This document shows positions 6,401 through 14,544 of a DNA stretch of 31,740 nt, piece by piece. The notes under the pieces are model-generated. The model saw only the letters and a program-made list of their open reading frames with translations. It was not told the DNA's origin and ran no database searches. The translations under genes and the position numbers were made by a program. The DNA comes from a virus, in IMG/VR virus record IMGVR_UViG_3300042450_001318, positions 1-31,740 of that record; one strand, written 5' to 3'. Each line of letters begins with the position of its first letter. Within the stretch, counting starts at the first letter, position 1.

Positions 6401-9400
6401 AAGAGAGAAGATGACGGAAGAATACAAGACACGCAAAATTTCTTTGTAACAAATAATGGTAAAGAAGATATAATTAATTATGCAGAAGCTTTGTCTTCTC
6501 CAGAATGGTTTACTGCATACGATATAAAATTAGATTGGCCAGAAATACTTAGAAAACCAGCAGGTAGTTCACGCATGTGGTCTGTTCCGTGTGATTGTAA
6601 TAAATATGTTTGTTGGGCTGATGATGAAGTAAATGGGCAAGGAACAGGTCTTGGTGGAGACGGTCTTGGTTGTGCTGCTGGAGGCAATTTAGCAGGAGAT
6701 CAACAAGATACTTGTAGCGGAACATATTATTATGACTGTTCAAAACCTCCTAAAAAATATAATCCAAACGGAAAGGCTTTACAAAAAACAGGATCTGGGT
6801 TTACTCTATATTCTAATTTTTCTAATGCTTTATCTGGATCATACACTTTATTACAAGCATTTTCTCCAGATAAAACTAAAGTAGTTACAATTTCTAATGC
6901 AATAACTGGATTTTTAAAAATAGAACTTTGGAATATTAGCGATAATCATAATCCTTTAAATGTATTAATAAAAAGTATTAGATTAGATGGTATTGGTCTT
7001 TCAGATCCTATTAGTTTAAATTGGATGAAAGATAATACTCTTGTTGTTGGTATGGCAGGAGGAAACGGAATTATTAATTATGGTGAAATTACTGGCATTT
7101 TAACACTAACATCTAATAATCCTGTTATTTCATATAAACAAATAAAATTTTTGACAAATAAATGGTCAGCAACTAATATTAGTTTATGGTCAGAAGAATC
7201 ATCTCTACAAATTAATGTCGACAATTCTGTAATTCTTAATCGATGTGCTGTAGATGATCGTTCTGGTAAAAATTACATAGCAATACACCAAAAATCTACC
7301 AGTGATCCAAAAATAGATTTAGTTGTTTCCGTTTATCAACCTTGTAATGATGGTTTATGTCCTGACGGAACTATTAATATTCCTAATTCTGTCTATAATA
7401 AAAAATTATACAAATATTATATAAAGTCTGGTAATGTTTCTATATACGAAGCTTTAACACCTGCAAGAAAAAATGCATTAGATTTTATTAGAGGCATTAC
7501 CACATCAGAAGTACCTGATACGCAACCAGACGCTTGCACAAATTCAACCAATTCATTGACACCATGTTGGGATCAGACTAATAATGGTGTTGATTGTATT
7601 TCAACAGACAACGGTGGTATTCATCCTGGTAATTTTGATCCAAATACACCAGTAGACCCTGAAGCAGAGTCATGCCCTTGGGTATTTGACGAACCAGCAA
7701 ACTGGGTTTATGGTGGTCATGTAGATCGTATAGCATTTACTGGAACTGGAGATTTGGTATTAAATTCAAATGATTTATACACAACAGTATATTGGGGGTT
7801 TGTAAATAACATACCTAATCAAACTCCTGAAACAGAAAAATTATTATTAAAATTAAATTATAATCGTTATGCCCAAACTGCAACATACGAAACAGCTCCA
7901 GTGCCTGTTGCTGATGAAACGACAAATACAACTACTAGTGAAGCCATGTATAAAGCGGAAAGTTTGTTGCAAGGCTTACGCAATAATCACATATACGTTA
8001 ATGATGATTCCAGTAAAGTTGGTATTGTTGGATGGTGGGATGGCGATCCTATTACTGGTTTTATAGATCCATCTTTACTTACAGATTATTGGTATTCTAC
8101 TGCTGTGGCAACATATGATCTTCAGTGGGGACCAGTTTCTAACTCTAAATATAATCCTGGCAATCAAAACGAGTTAATACTAGTTACTGGTGATGGATTC
8201 GGAAATAGTAAGACTGGTACAGGAAACGAACAAGTACCAATTAATAGTTGGCATCAGATTCAAGAAAGTTTTGTAAAATTTGATAATAATTTAAAGTATG
8301 CTATTATTGGTAAATTCCGAGATAATGATACAAGATTAGTTCAAGAATTTAATACTGTAAATATATCAGAAAAAACGTTTAAACGTTATGGTAATGTGTT
8401 TGGTGATGATTATACTTCAAGACCTAATTATTCTAGTTTTGGTGCATTATCAAATAATACATTTTTCATAACAACAAGTGCTGTAAACCGATCACCAACC
8501 GATGCTACCAAAATACCTAACGGCATAATAATTGACGGAAATATAGATTATACTACTAATTCTCTTGCATTATGGAATCGTCGTATATGCGGGTCAAGAT
8601 CTTGCCTTGGTTCTGCTCCTTTTAAGGGTTGGACTGGAGGAGGAAATTTTGGTTGTGCTGACAGCTTTGGTTTTGATAACTCTCCTGGAAATACTTACAA
8701 TTCTGAAAATGTTGCAATTGGTTTTGATATTAGAGATCCCACAAAGGGCGTGAATGATTTGTTGTGTCCAAATTGTGACAAAACAAGTGATGACGGATAC
8801 AGTAGATGGGGAATGACTCATCCAACTATATCTTTTGCAAGTGGCAGAAGTTGGAGTGTTCATTTAAGAAATCTTCCTTGGTACAGAGATACTTCTAGAG
8901 GATCAATCTTCTACAAAAAGCATCATTGTGAAGAAACTGATGAATACGGTCTTTCTGAATATTTTGATTCTGGTGGCTTCACCAAACAAAAATCAATGAA
9001 TCATGTTACAAAAAATTATAATGATATTGTGATATGGGTAACTGGTAATATGATTGATCCTTGTCCTCCTTGGCCTTTAGCTACATGGAATCCAGATAAT
9101 GGCATTGATGAGATTGACATAGAACTTCCTCGACCATCTGAAAATATAGAAAACATAATAGTTGGTTCTTCTAACATTGGTCCAGACGGTTTAACGTATG
9201 ACGAAGGAACATCATTAAGTATGTCGATACGTCATTGCGGAAAATACCCATCCTGGGTTCCTGTTCCAAACATCTCTGCTACTGCTACAGATAAAATGCC
9301 ACAACGATCCTATAAGGGGGTTTGGAGAAATGGAACTTGGAATTCTGGATTATACGGAATTACTAACGGATTCGTTAATGGTTTATCTGTTACTGGTGCA

Positions 9401-9778
9401 GGTATATCAGCACAAAACATTTTAGATATAATTAAAATAACTAATGCTGTTGGCGTTACTGCGGCATACCAATCTAGTTGTGTTACTTGCGAAAAAGCTT
9501 GGACCGAACCATTACCTCCATCTTCCGATATTGTTGGTAAAAAATTCTTCCGACAAGGAGTTGGTATGGCTTTTGATACACAAAATTCAGATGATTCGAG
9601 TTGTAATAATCTAAAATTAGGAGCTTGCTGTAAGCAAGATCTTTTTGGAATAACCCAATGTTTCTATGGCACAGATATAGCCTGCGCTTATACTGGCGGA
9701 GACGTACTAATGTCTTGGGGGTTCACTGCAGGAGTATTTCACGAAAATATGAAATGTGACCAAATTACTTGTATTTAA
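3485..9778 (+). CDS. Giant virion-type protein with RCC1 and WD-like repeats
   Basis: 2097 residues with a good Shine-Dalgarno site (AAAAGG, eight bases before ATG) and a T4 late promoter upstream. RCC1-type blade motifs are visible near the N-terminus: AGWYHFLVLSSGG (about 25-37), CGAYHNIVRLSNDSIMAWG (about 251-269, followed by LNSMGQCNVP) and AGFSTSAVMFNDGTVLCWG (about 307-325). Around residues 1120-1150 there is a WD-repeat-like stretch (FSPDKTKVVT, then LWNIS), and around 1410-1425 DRIAFTGTGDLVL. The protein is rich in Trp, Cys, Gly and Asn, with many C-x(2-4)-C pairs; the C-terminus from about 2045 (GACC...QC...AC...GG...KC...C) resembles Cys-rich secreted-protein repeats. I infer a large surface or tail-fibre/adhesin protein of beta-propellers, held by disulfides or metal. 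Coding from about 6770 to 8500 is markedly more AT-rich, which suggests a mosaic origin. Confidence 0.75.
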   Translation: MPINVCCCDQQVVQLGCGGPIMVKAGWYHFLVLSSGGCVHTFTGSPQLAYTETVLESEKQYWKPSWGNDELVGEDGIDFSIWPTQGSFSKRSKALDGDRRYHPWTYADCSYNIAVDGFDKECPRKTITAFDSKIETHGIIFHNYPADFEDLLPLGSCDYQSEGACNQKCTYKPIGFHSYRFIDSDSVVARPWYLEPYLKFDGTSEGTGVTLYEAEGKGLPKLINAYSPAQLAPSGHPLETPKILLGVKDIECGAYHNIVRLSNDSIMAWGLNSMGQCNVPDSLLPDELRPAGVKPHPNRQNICSLHAGFSTSAVMFNDGTVLCWGDPEVADKVNKWKHLRTSLIKTSESGSQQCCIGAPSIGFPECLPGTDCSKPENWVPENKYNLGRYNANNDWEGYWHNGASPAYPHFDLGVETEYVYPVNFGHVVKLSSEQLGSHASSSAGLAGPTIPGDTDEGGVDVPQYSYRYAQKWSSHDDKSRCAAKGKIKTDFAVGMLRTGQILTTRTENSVDKSEKHCRDCSQDVHLTRSDGTIVSSNQGPATNLDTWWYCTNGTNTDESDQNCRNGKITIIDCDKLLTVDTSIVVKCNNFVCESKKRWYFEELTTCDASTECGGPNGNILPNDAKDPNKNLCLSVNRPEGIGCFSSTDNERGYDPNWQGKTLYLSAGHVRGYGRSNQPVNNGTHPVWNLQQADYGWASLPTPQDRFKPQAKPLNVHPLCRAAGTYISACVNYFDINAECGSECPELDYEKRGGNRAATPGLNGQGDLPGSAGFFHYPEHMHSFGCVAGTNTVTWLGPQTLLSKTLTDLLFFPNSNATNTDANDDITRTDKSSSAMLSYTQNVFSNSYNSDVCPGCDHVGSHNAQEYNVCSLSHGVIYGNSDPDPDGMINPLSGKCNCVPLSSCSPFTLLETITREAAIKPSRPWGPWQIAQNLGVVPSPPIMEYGNFYDKSRGTPLWTLGMPTILWERKDTEKREDDGRIQDTQNFFVTNNGKEDIINYAEALSSPEWFTAYDIKLDWPEILRKPAGSSRMWSVPCDCNKYVCWADDEVNGQGTGLGGDGLGCAAGGNLAGDQQDTCSGTYYYDCSKPPKKYNPNGKALQKTGSGFTLYSNFSNALSGSYTLLQAFSPDKTKVVTISNAITGFLKIELWNISDNHNPLNVLIKSIRLDGIGLSDPISLNWMKDNTLVVGMAGGNGIINYGEITGILTLTSNNPVISYKQIKFLTNKWSATNISLWSEESSLQINVDNSVILNRCAVDDRSGKNYIAIHQKSTSDPKIDLVVSVYQPCNDGLCPDGTINIPNSVYNKKLYKYYIKSGNVSIYEALTPARKNALDFIRGITTSEVPDTQPDACTNSTNSLTPCWDQTNNGVDCISTDNGGIHPGNFDPNTPVDPEAESCPWVFDEPANWVYGGHVDRIAFTGTGDLVLNSNDLYTTVYWGFVNNIPNQTPETEKLLLKLNYNRYAQTATYETAPVPVADETTNTTTSEAMYKAESLLQGLRNNHIYVNDDSSKVGIVGWWDGDPITGFIDPSLLTDYWYSTAVATYDLQWGPVSNSKYNPGNQNELILVTGDGFGNSKTGTGNEQVPINSWHQIQESFVKFDNNLKYAIIGKFRDNDTRLVQEFNTVNISEKTFKRYGNVFGDDYTSRPNYSSFGALSNNTFFITTSAVNRSPTDATKIPNGIIIDGNIDYTTNSLALWNRRICGSRSCLGSAPFKGWTGGGNFGCADSFGFDNSPGNTYNSENVAIGFDIRDPTKGVNDLLCPNCDKTSDDGYSRWGMTHPTISFASGRSWSVHLRNLPWYRDTSRGSIFYKKHHCEETDEYGLSEYFDSGGFTKQKSMNHVTKNYNDIVIWVTGNMIDPCPPWPLATWNPDNGIDEIDIELPRPSENIENIIVGSSNIGPDGLTYDEGTSLSMSIRHCGKYPSWVPVPNISATATDKMPQRSYKGVWRNGTWNSGLYGITNGFVNGLSVTGAGISAQNILDIIKITNAVGVTAAYQSSCVTCEKAWTEPLPPSSDIVGKKFFRQGVGMAFDTQNSDDSSCNNLKLGACCKQDLFGITQCFYGTDIACAYTGGDVLMSWGFTAGVFHENMKCDQITCI

Positions 9779-10632
9779 TATTTAATGAATACGCCTGATC
9801 GTAATTGACATTGATATTTTGTTGCATTTTTAATTGTTATATTATCGCTAATAATACAATTACCAAAAACAGTTGAATCCACCGTAGTAGAAGGAGATCC
9901 TATACGTGGTTGATATAGATTTACTATTGAGGGTGATCCTATCAGTTTTTCAGAAAATGGAACACCAGAAAGCACAATAAGTTCTCTGTTATTCAAGAAC
10001 AAAATATCTAAAATCTGAAACCGAACTCCAATATTTATTGAATTTCCGTTTATTATTTCTAGAAGATCTCCAACATACAATCCTAGACTAGATAATGATT
10101 TTCCGCCAACATTAAGGCAGACTAATGCATTTCGTTTTGTTGTTGTGTTTTGCTGTAATGATAGTCCACTTTTAATTTGTGGAGTATTAATAAAATATTC
10201 AGAATTATAGACATCAGTTTGTGCACTTTTATTTGTTGTTGAATTTACTGTTGCAAATACGTAATTATTTTTAAATTCGTTAAATGTTAAGTTTGAGGAA
10301 AGGTCTGCTTCTATTTCCTTTGGTTCTTCTAAATACGAAGAATTAGATAAACTTATACCGTTTGTTTGGTTCATTCCTACAAAGAAATTTTTAAGGTATG
10401 TTTTATCTGTAGTATTTGCAGCACTATAATCTAAAATAACTTTATTTACTGCATTTTCCGTATAGAATATTATATTAGGTTTAGATGATAATGAGGAATC
10501 TGAACTGTATAGTTCATTTTCGTAATTTATAAACTCAAGAAAATAAAATATATCAGTACGAGCAAGAACATATTCAACTCCAGGAGTTATGTTTTGAACT
10601 GGCGAACCACTTTTTGTATTTCGAACAGACAT
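9775..10632 (-). CDS. Hypothetical virion-type protein, 285 residues
   Basis: Not recognised. The composition is rich in Asn, Ser, Thr and aromatic residues, with short predicted beta strands, like many phage structural proteins. Near residues 175-195 a GDLLEIINGNSINIGVRFQI segment suggests a small beta-barrel. It begins four bases after the stop of the 408-residue protein and has no clear Shine-Dalgarno site, so coupled translation is likely. Its stop codon overlaps that of the convergent giant gene. Its position with another beta-rich protein, facing the giant gene, suggests a tail or fibre accessory, but this is inference from context. Confidence 0.7.
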   Translation of the reverse strand: MSVRNTKSGSPVQNITPGVEYVLARTDIFYFLEFINYENELYSSDSSLSSKPNIIFYTENAVNKVILDYSAANTTDKTYLKNFFVGMNQTNGISLSNSSYLEEPKEIEADLSSNLTFNEFKNNYVFATVNSTTNKSAQTDVYNSEYFINTPQIKSGLSLQQNTTTKRNALVCLNVGGKSLSSLGLYVGDLLEIINGNSINIGVRFQILDILFLNNRELIVLSGVPFSEKLIGSPSIVNLYQPRIGSPSTTVDSTVFGNCIISDNITIKNATKYQCQLRSGVFIKY

Positions 10633-10636
10633 ATAA

Positions 10637-11863
10637 TTAGGTTGCTATAAAGGTAAATGATGCAGATCCAGACGCAACGCTGAAACTAATATTGCTTAGG
10701 TTGTTAGTTTCAATAAACAATATTTCGTTGCTTCCTAAAGAATAAGTATTGTTTGATGTACCATTACCCTGAAGATTAATATCAGTTGTTGATTTATTTT
10801 TAACGGTAATTCCAGTATTTAATGACTGTGAACTTAAAGATGTAATTGTTCCAAAGGTTATTCCCCTAGTTCCCGTATACACCATGCTTGGACGTGCAAT
10901 ACCAGTAATCTTGGTTTGAACTGGACTGCCTGTGACTCCACCACTAGTCATGGAGGTGTACATGTTATTGGTGTTAGTAATTAGAGTATTTAATTTAGAA
11001 TCTAGAGTTAATATATTAGTATTAATTGCAGAGTCATTCACAGAAACTTGATTGCTTACAGAAACCGATTGAGGAGATTCTGACGGAAAGATTACCGCCA
11101 TTGCTTTAGATGCTCCGAAAGTTCCGACAACACGAACTTCTGGACCAGCCGTAGCTCCTGCAATATAGAACGGACTTGACTGACAAACGCCAACCACGGC
11201 AGCAACGCTAACGGTAGCAGTAAAACCTGATCCAACCAGATTAACGTTTAGTGCTCCGCCAGATGAGCCAATCGCATCACCAGTACCACTAAACAGAGTA
11301 ACTGGTATTTGCGTTGCTCCTGCAGTGCTGTAAATACGAATACTGTCTGCGGTTTGTGATAAGTATGGCATGCTGGAAATTGCAACAGTACTTCCTCGAA
11401 TACTAACACTATCGGTAATATAGTTTAAATTACGACCACCAGTAATGCCTACTGGATTTACAAGAGAGAAAGTACTGCCACCAAGAATGGTTACGGCGTT
11501 AATAACATTAACTGATCCAGTAACGCCAACTAATACGCTATTAGTAACCCCTTGGATTGTTCCGTTTATTTGAACTGGAGCATACGAGGAACTGGTGGTT
11601 CCACTAACAACTATTGTGGAGGTGGTTCCGTTAATAACTTTAAAATTACCCAGACCATAAACGCTGCCTGTAACCCCCAGAGTTGCGGTAACCGTCTGAA
11701 TGTTTACTGGGAGCGGAGTAGACGTAGTAACTCTATTAGCCGCTCCAGTATCCCCCCAAGCAAGTTTATTTACCTGAAAATGACTACTGTTTACGTAATC
11801 GGTGGCAATAGCGGCAGTTGTTCCTGTTATGTCTACTGTAAGGTTTTGGTCTGTATCTGGCAT
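10637..11863 (-). CDS. Probable virion structural protein, Ser/Thr/Gly-rich, 408 residues
   Basis: Strongly beta-predicted and rich in Thr, Ser, Val and Gly, with almost no charged stretches until the C-terminal third. The motif G-(V/I)-T-G recurs (LGVTGSV, VGVTGSV, VGITGG, GVTGSP). Residues 280-300 contain a short helical segment (ILTLDSKLNTLITNTNN) that could trimerise, followed by a compact beta C-terminus. TPLPVNI near residue 50 resembles segments of virion proteins in aquatic T4-like phages. The start has a strong Shine-Dalgarno site (GGAGAAATAA before ATG on the minus strand). It is divergent from gp33 and leads a two-gene unit. Decoration, whisker or fibre roles are all possible. Confidence 0.75.
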   Translation of the reverse strand: MPDTDQNLTVDITGTTAAIATDYVNSSHFQVNKLAWGDTGAANRVTTSTPLPVNIQTVTATLGVTGSVYGLGNFKVINGTTSTIVVSGTTSSSYAPVQINGTIQGVTNSVLVGVTGSVNVINAVTILGGSTFSLVNPVGITGGRNLNYITDSVSIRGSTVAISSMPYLSQTADSIRIYSTAGATQIPVTLFSGTGDAIGSSGGALNVNLVGSGFTATVSVAAVVGVCQSSPFYIAGATAGPEVRVVGTFGASKAMAVIFPSESPQSVSVSNQVSVNDSAINTNILTLDSKLNTLITNTNNMYTSMTSGGVTGSPVQTKITGIARPSMVYTGTRGITFGTITSLSSQSLNTGITVKNKSTTDINLQGNGTSNNTYSLGSNEILFIETNNLSNISFSVASGSASFTFIAT

Positions 11864-11893
11864 TTATTTCTCCAAGTATTATTTGTATTATTC

Positions 11894-12151
11894 ATGAAAG
11901 CTGTTATATATATGTGTACTATGGTCCTATTTTTTGATAATGAAACCCAAAATGATTTTTGTCGTCAGGTTGAGAAGTACGTAGAACAATGGAGTTCAAC
12001 ATATATAGATGCCGTCATCAGTGTATGTGAGTCCAAAGATCTACCTGTCGAAAGCGTAGCTAAATTTTTATCTAAGCCTATTGTGGAGAAAATCCAACAA
12101 GAAGGCGAAAATTTGAATTTTCTACAAAAAACAACAAAATTATTATTTTGA
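11894..12151 (+). CDS. 33: Late transcription co-activator gp33-like
   Basis: About 85 residues. The core VEQWSSTYIDAVISVCES followed by LPVESVAKFLSKPIVEKIQQE aligns by eye with T4 gp33 (VEEFGMSYLEATTAFLEE, then IPETQFAKFIPSGIIEKIQSE). gp33 binds the host RNA polymerase flap and the sliding clamp to activate late promoters with sigma gp55. The position next to gp32 agrees with T4, where gp33 lies near gp32. Start uncertain: ATGs at 11894, 11912 and 11921 are in frame and none has a strong Shine-Dalgarno site (GAAAG at 11896-11900 would serve 11912). Upstream sequence TATATATA may be a -10 element. It is divergent from the 408-residue protein. Confidence 0.8.
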   Translation: MKAVIYMCTMVLFFDNETQNDFCRQVEKYVEQWSSTYIDAVISVCESKDLPVESVAKFLSKPIVEKIQQEGENLNFLQKTTKLLF

Positions 12152-12152
12152 C

Positions 12153-12180
12153 TTGACAACCTTGTTTTTGCCTGTATACT
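12153..12180 (+). promoter_or_regulatory. Sigma70-type promoter for gp32
   Basis: TTGACA (12153-12158), a 16-base spacer and TATACT (12175-12180) give a near-consensus host promoter, starting two bases after the gp33 stop and ending 23 bases before the gp32 start. A second possible -35, TTGACT, lies at 12148-12153. Confidence 0.8.
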
Positions 12181-12203
12181 ATTCTTACAAAAGGAGATAC
12201 TAC

Positions 12204-13079
12204 ATGTCATTTAAAGATTTGAAGAAGAATTCGTCGGATTTCAGCAAACTCCAATCTGAGTTGGAGAAGCAAAACAAAACTAACGATTATAAGGATGATC
12301 GTATGTGGCGACCAGTACTGGATGCAGCCAGTAACGGATACGCCGTAATTCGGTTCTTGCCAGCAGTACAAGGCGAGGACATTCCGTGGGTCAAGACTTA
12401 CCAACATGCATTCCGTGGTAAGGGTGGCTGGTTTATTCACAATTGCCCAACAACGCTTGGTCAAAAGTGTCCAGTATGTGAAGGCAATAGTGAACTCTGG
12501 GCTTCGGGTACTGAAAGCGATAAGAATATTGCTCGTGATCGTAAGCGCAAGCTTTCGTACACTTCTAATATTTTGATTGTTGAAGACCCAGCAACTCCAC
12601 AAAACAAGGGTAAGGTGTTCTTGTTTAAGTACGGAAAGAAGATCTTCGACAAGATTCAAGAACAGATGAATCCTGAATTTGCAGACGAATCAACAGTCAA
12701 TCCGTTTGACTTTTGGAAGGGTGCTAATTTCAAGTTGAAGATTCGTAAGGTTGAAGGTTACGTTAATTACGACAAGAGTGAGTTCAGCGCAGCATCTGCT
12801 GTGTTTGATGGTGATGATGCTAAGATTGAAGCTTTGTGGAACAGTCAGTATCCACTGAAGCCCTTTGTTGATCCAAAGGAATTCAAGTCATACGCAGAAC
12901 TCAAGGTGAAGCTTGTGGATGCCCTTGGCGGCAATCTTCGTAGTGAAGCGGGTGAAGAGGATACTTTTGAGTCAGACACAAAGGCTCGTCAAGGGACACG
13001 TCCTGGTCGAAATGCTCCAAAGCAGGAAACTGAAGACGTTGATGTTGATACGTATCTTAAGTCACTTGGCAACGAGTAA
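12204..13079 (+). CDS. 32: Single-stranded DNA-binding protein gp32
   Basis: 291 residues, close to T4 gp32 (301). The zinc site typical of gp32 is visible: H68-x12-C81-x7-C89-x2-C92 (T4: H-x12-C-x9-C-x2-C). The N-terminus is basic and helical (FKDLKKNSSDFSKLQSELEK), matching the cooperativity domain. The core carries aromatic and basic residues for DNA binding. The C-terminal region is acidic (GEEDTFESD and EDVDVDTYLKSLG), as used to contact other replication proteins. The start at 12204 has a strong Shine-Dalgarno site (AAAGGAGA). It coats single-stranded DNA during replication, recombination and repair. It has its own sigma70 promoter and a downstream terminator, so early and middle expression independent of late genes is likely. 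Codon use is more balanced than in the structural genes, suggesting high expression. Confidence 0.96.
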   Translation: MSFKDLKKNSSDFSKLQSELEKQNKTNDYKDDRMWRPVLDAASNGYAVIRFLPAVQGEDIPWVKTYQHAFRGKGGWFIHNCPTTLGQKCPVCEGNSELWASGTESDKNIARDRKRKLSYTSNILIVEDPATPQNKGKVFLFKYGKKIFDKIQEQMNPEFADESTVNPFDFWKGANFKLKIRKVEGYVNYDKSEFSAASAVFDGDDAKIEALWNSQYPLKPFVDPKEFKSYAELKVKLVDALGGNLRSEAGEEDTFESDTKARQGTRPGRNAPKQETEDVDVDTYLKSLGNE

Positions 13080-13106
13080 TAATTCAGATTTCTCTGAGTT
13101 AAAAGG

Positions 13107-13130
13107 AACCCCCAGCAATGGGGGTTTTTT
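13107..13130 (+). terminator. Rho-independent terminator after gp32
   Basis: AACCCCC (13107-13113), loop AGCAAT, GGGGGTT (13120-13126), then a run of six T residues (13125-13130). It sits between the gp32 stop and the stop of the convergent minus-strand operon. For the minus strand it is also a hairpin but lacks a long T run. Confidence 0.92.
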
Positions 13131-13131
13131 A

Positions 13132-13641
13132 TTATGCTATATTTCCTCTCCAACTAGGCATTTGTTCATAATCTCTACGTAATCCAGTAAGATAATCCAT
13201 ACTAATATTAGTTATAGATTCACTACTATTTGATACATTTGATGAACTAGAAACATCTTGAGTAGGTGTCTTGTCTGGCATTTCTACACCAGTTTTAGCA
13301 ATCATATTCATTACTCTAGCAGTCTTAGCTTCTATATCTGCAATACTATGATGATTATAGGCTGCAGATTTAGCTTGTGCTAATGCTTGACTAAACGACA
13401 AATCTGATGATCTATTTGTCTTATTATATTTTTTATTATGAATATTTTTTATAAAATTTTCTTGTTGAAAATAAGGATTGTTATTAGTCGAGACATTATC
13501 CTTTTCTTCTTTTGCTTTTGTTGTTTTTGACAAATCTAATTCCTTTTTATGGAATTTTTTCATTTCTGGAAGACTTACAGGTTTAAAGTACCCATCACTG
13601 GTTTTAGGTTTTCCGTTTTCGTCTCTTTGTGGGTCTAGCAT
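13132..13641 (-). CDS. Hypothetical protein at the end of the gp4-gp26 operon, 169 residues
   Basis: Not recognised. It is hydrophilic and largely disordered in its first 70 residues (many Lys, Asn, Asp). A helical middle (SFSQALAQAKSAAYNHHSIADIEAKT, about 83-108) is followed by a Ser-rich linker and a C-terminus with YLTGLRRDYEQMPSW. The start overlaps the stop of the gp26-like gene by one base (TAATG), so it is probably translated together with it. By position it could be a small baseplate hub or assembly factor such as T4 gp51 or gp28, but I see no sequence support for either. Confidence 0.7.
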   Translation of the reverse strand: MLDPQRDENGKPKTSDGYFKPVSLPEMKKFHKKELDLSKTTKAKEEKDNVSTNNNPYFQQENFIKNIHNKKYNKTNRSSDLSFSQALAQAKSAAYNHHSIADIEAKTARVMNMIAKTGVEMPDKTPTQDVSSSSNVSNSSESITNISMDYLTGLRRDYEQMPSWRGNIA

Positions 13642-14534
13642 TAAAAGCTCATTTCTGTGGTATTATTCAATCTATTAGTTTCTTCTTTTAGATGGGTTCT
13701 TATTTGTTCCAGATATACAGTTCGTTCCCAGGGAATCATACCTTCTATTTCGTCTATATTGTAATGATGATAATATTTCATTTGAAAATTTTGTCGGTAA
13801 TATAGTTCCAAGGTTAAGTGATCAAAAAAAAAATTTATAAAATTAAATAGACCTTTTATGGATATTTCTCTAGTAATACCATCAGAAGTCTTATATTTGG
13901 ACACTATCTGAACTGTTGGCAAACAATCAAAATATTCAATAATCATTTTAAATTGTTGTGGTGTTAAATTTTGAATAAATTCAACAATTTCCTTTTCTGA
14001 TTTATCAGAACAATCGATTATTTCTTTGTGTGTTTGGATTTGTTTTAAACAAGAAGCAATGTATGGGTATATTTTTTCAGAATCTGTATTGTAATCTGGA
14101 TATTTTATCAAAGTTTTGATTGTTGGCGGAACCATAATTAATAACAAATTATTATTAATTTTGATTTTTGGACTACATTTAGATTTACTTATTTTTATAT
14201 CATTTAATATATTAATCTTTAATACCACATCTTCTCCTGTATTTGGACATTTAATATTAAATTCTTCCATTTCTCCTAGAGATTTAGCTCTTAATAATAA
14301 AAATGCATGCTCTAAATCTGCAATAGTCGAATTTTTAATATCAAAATCTTCAAAACAAGAACTGATTATGTTTGTTATTGTTTTAAGAATACTTGATTTG
14401 TCGTTTGATTGCTTTACTAACAATAACGACTTTTCTTCCATAACTACCATAGGACGAAAACATGATGTTTTTCCTGATGATAAAGTTTCGCAATACTGAG
14501 GAAATGATGATGTTATTAGATCTTTTAAAGCCAT
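13641..14534 (-). CDS. 26: Baseplate hub protein, gp26/gp51 family (T4_baseplate)
   Basis: 297 residues from the ATG at 14534, which has a Shine-Dalgarno site (AAGGA) upstream; the longer frame would begin inside the preceding gene. Features typical of the T4 gp26-type family are visible: an N-terminal helical region, a LLVKQSND...ILKTITNII...CF segment, LEHAFLLLRAKSLGE (about 88-102), and the beta segment FNIKCPNTGEDVVLKINI around 105-122. A helical C-terminal part contains YYRQNFQMKYYHHYNIDEIEGMIPWER. This C-terminal part resembles tail-assembly proteins with a YHY...E...M.P.ER motif. T4 gp26 has 208 residues, so this version is larger. In T4 it acts in assembly of the central hub. It sits between the tube-fold gene and an unknown. 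Confidence 0.75.
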   Translation of the reverse strand: MALKDLITSSFPQYCETLSSGKTSCFRPMVVMEEKSLLLVKQSNDKSSILKTITNIISSCFEDFDIKNSTIADLEHAFLLLRAKSLGEMEEFNIKCPNTGEDVVLKINILNDIKISKSKCSPKIKINNNLLLIMVPPTIKTLIKYPDYNTDSEKIYPYIASCLKQIQTHKEIIDCSDKSEKEIVEFIQNLTPQQFKMIIEYFDCLPTVQIVSKYKTSDGITREISIKGLFNFINFFFDHLTLELYYRQNFQMKYYHHYNIDEIEGMIPWERTVYLEQIRTHLKEETNRLNNTTEMSF

Positions 14535-14544
14535 AATATAATCC

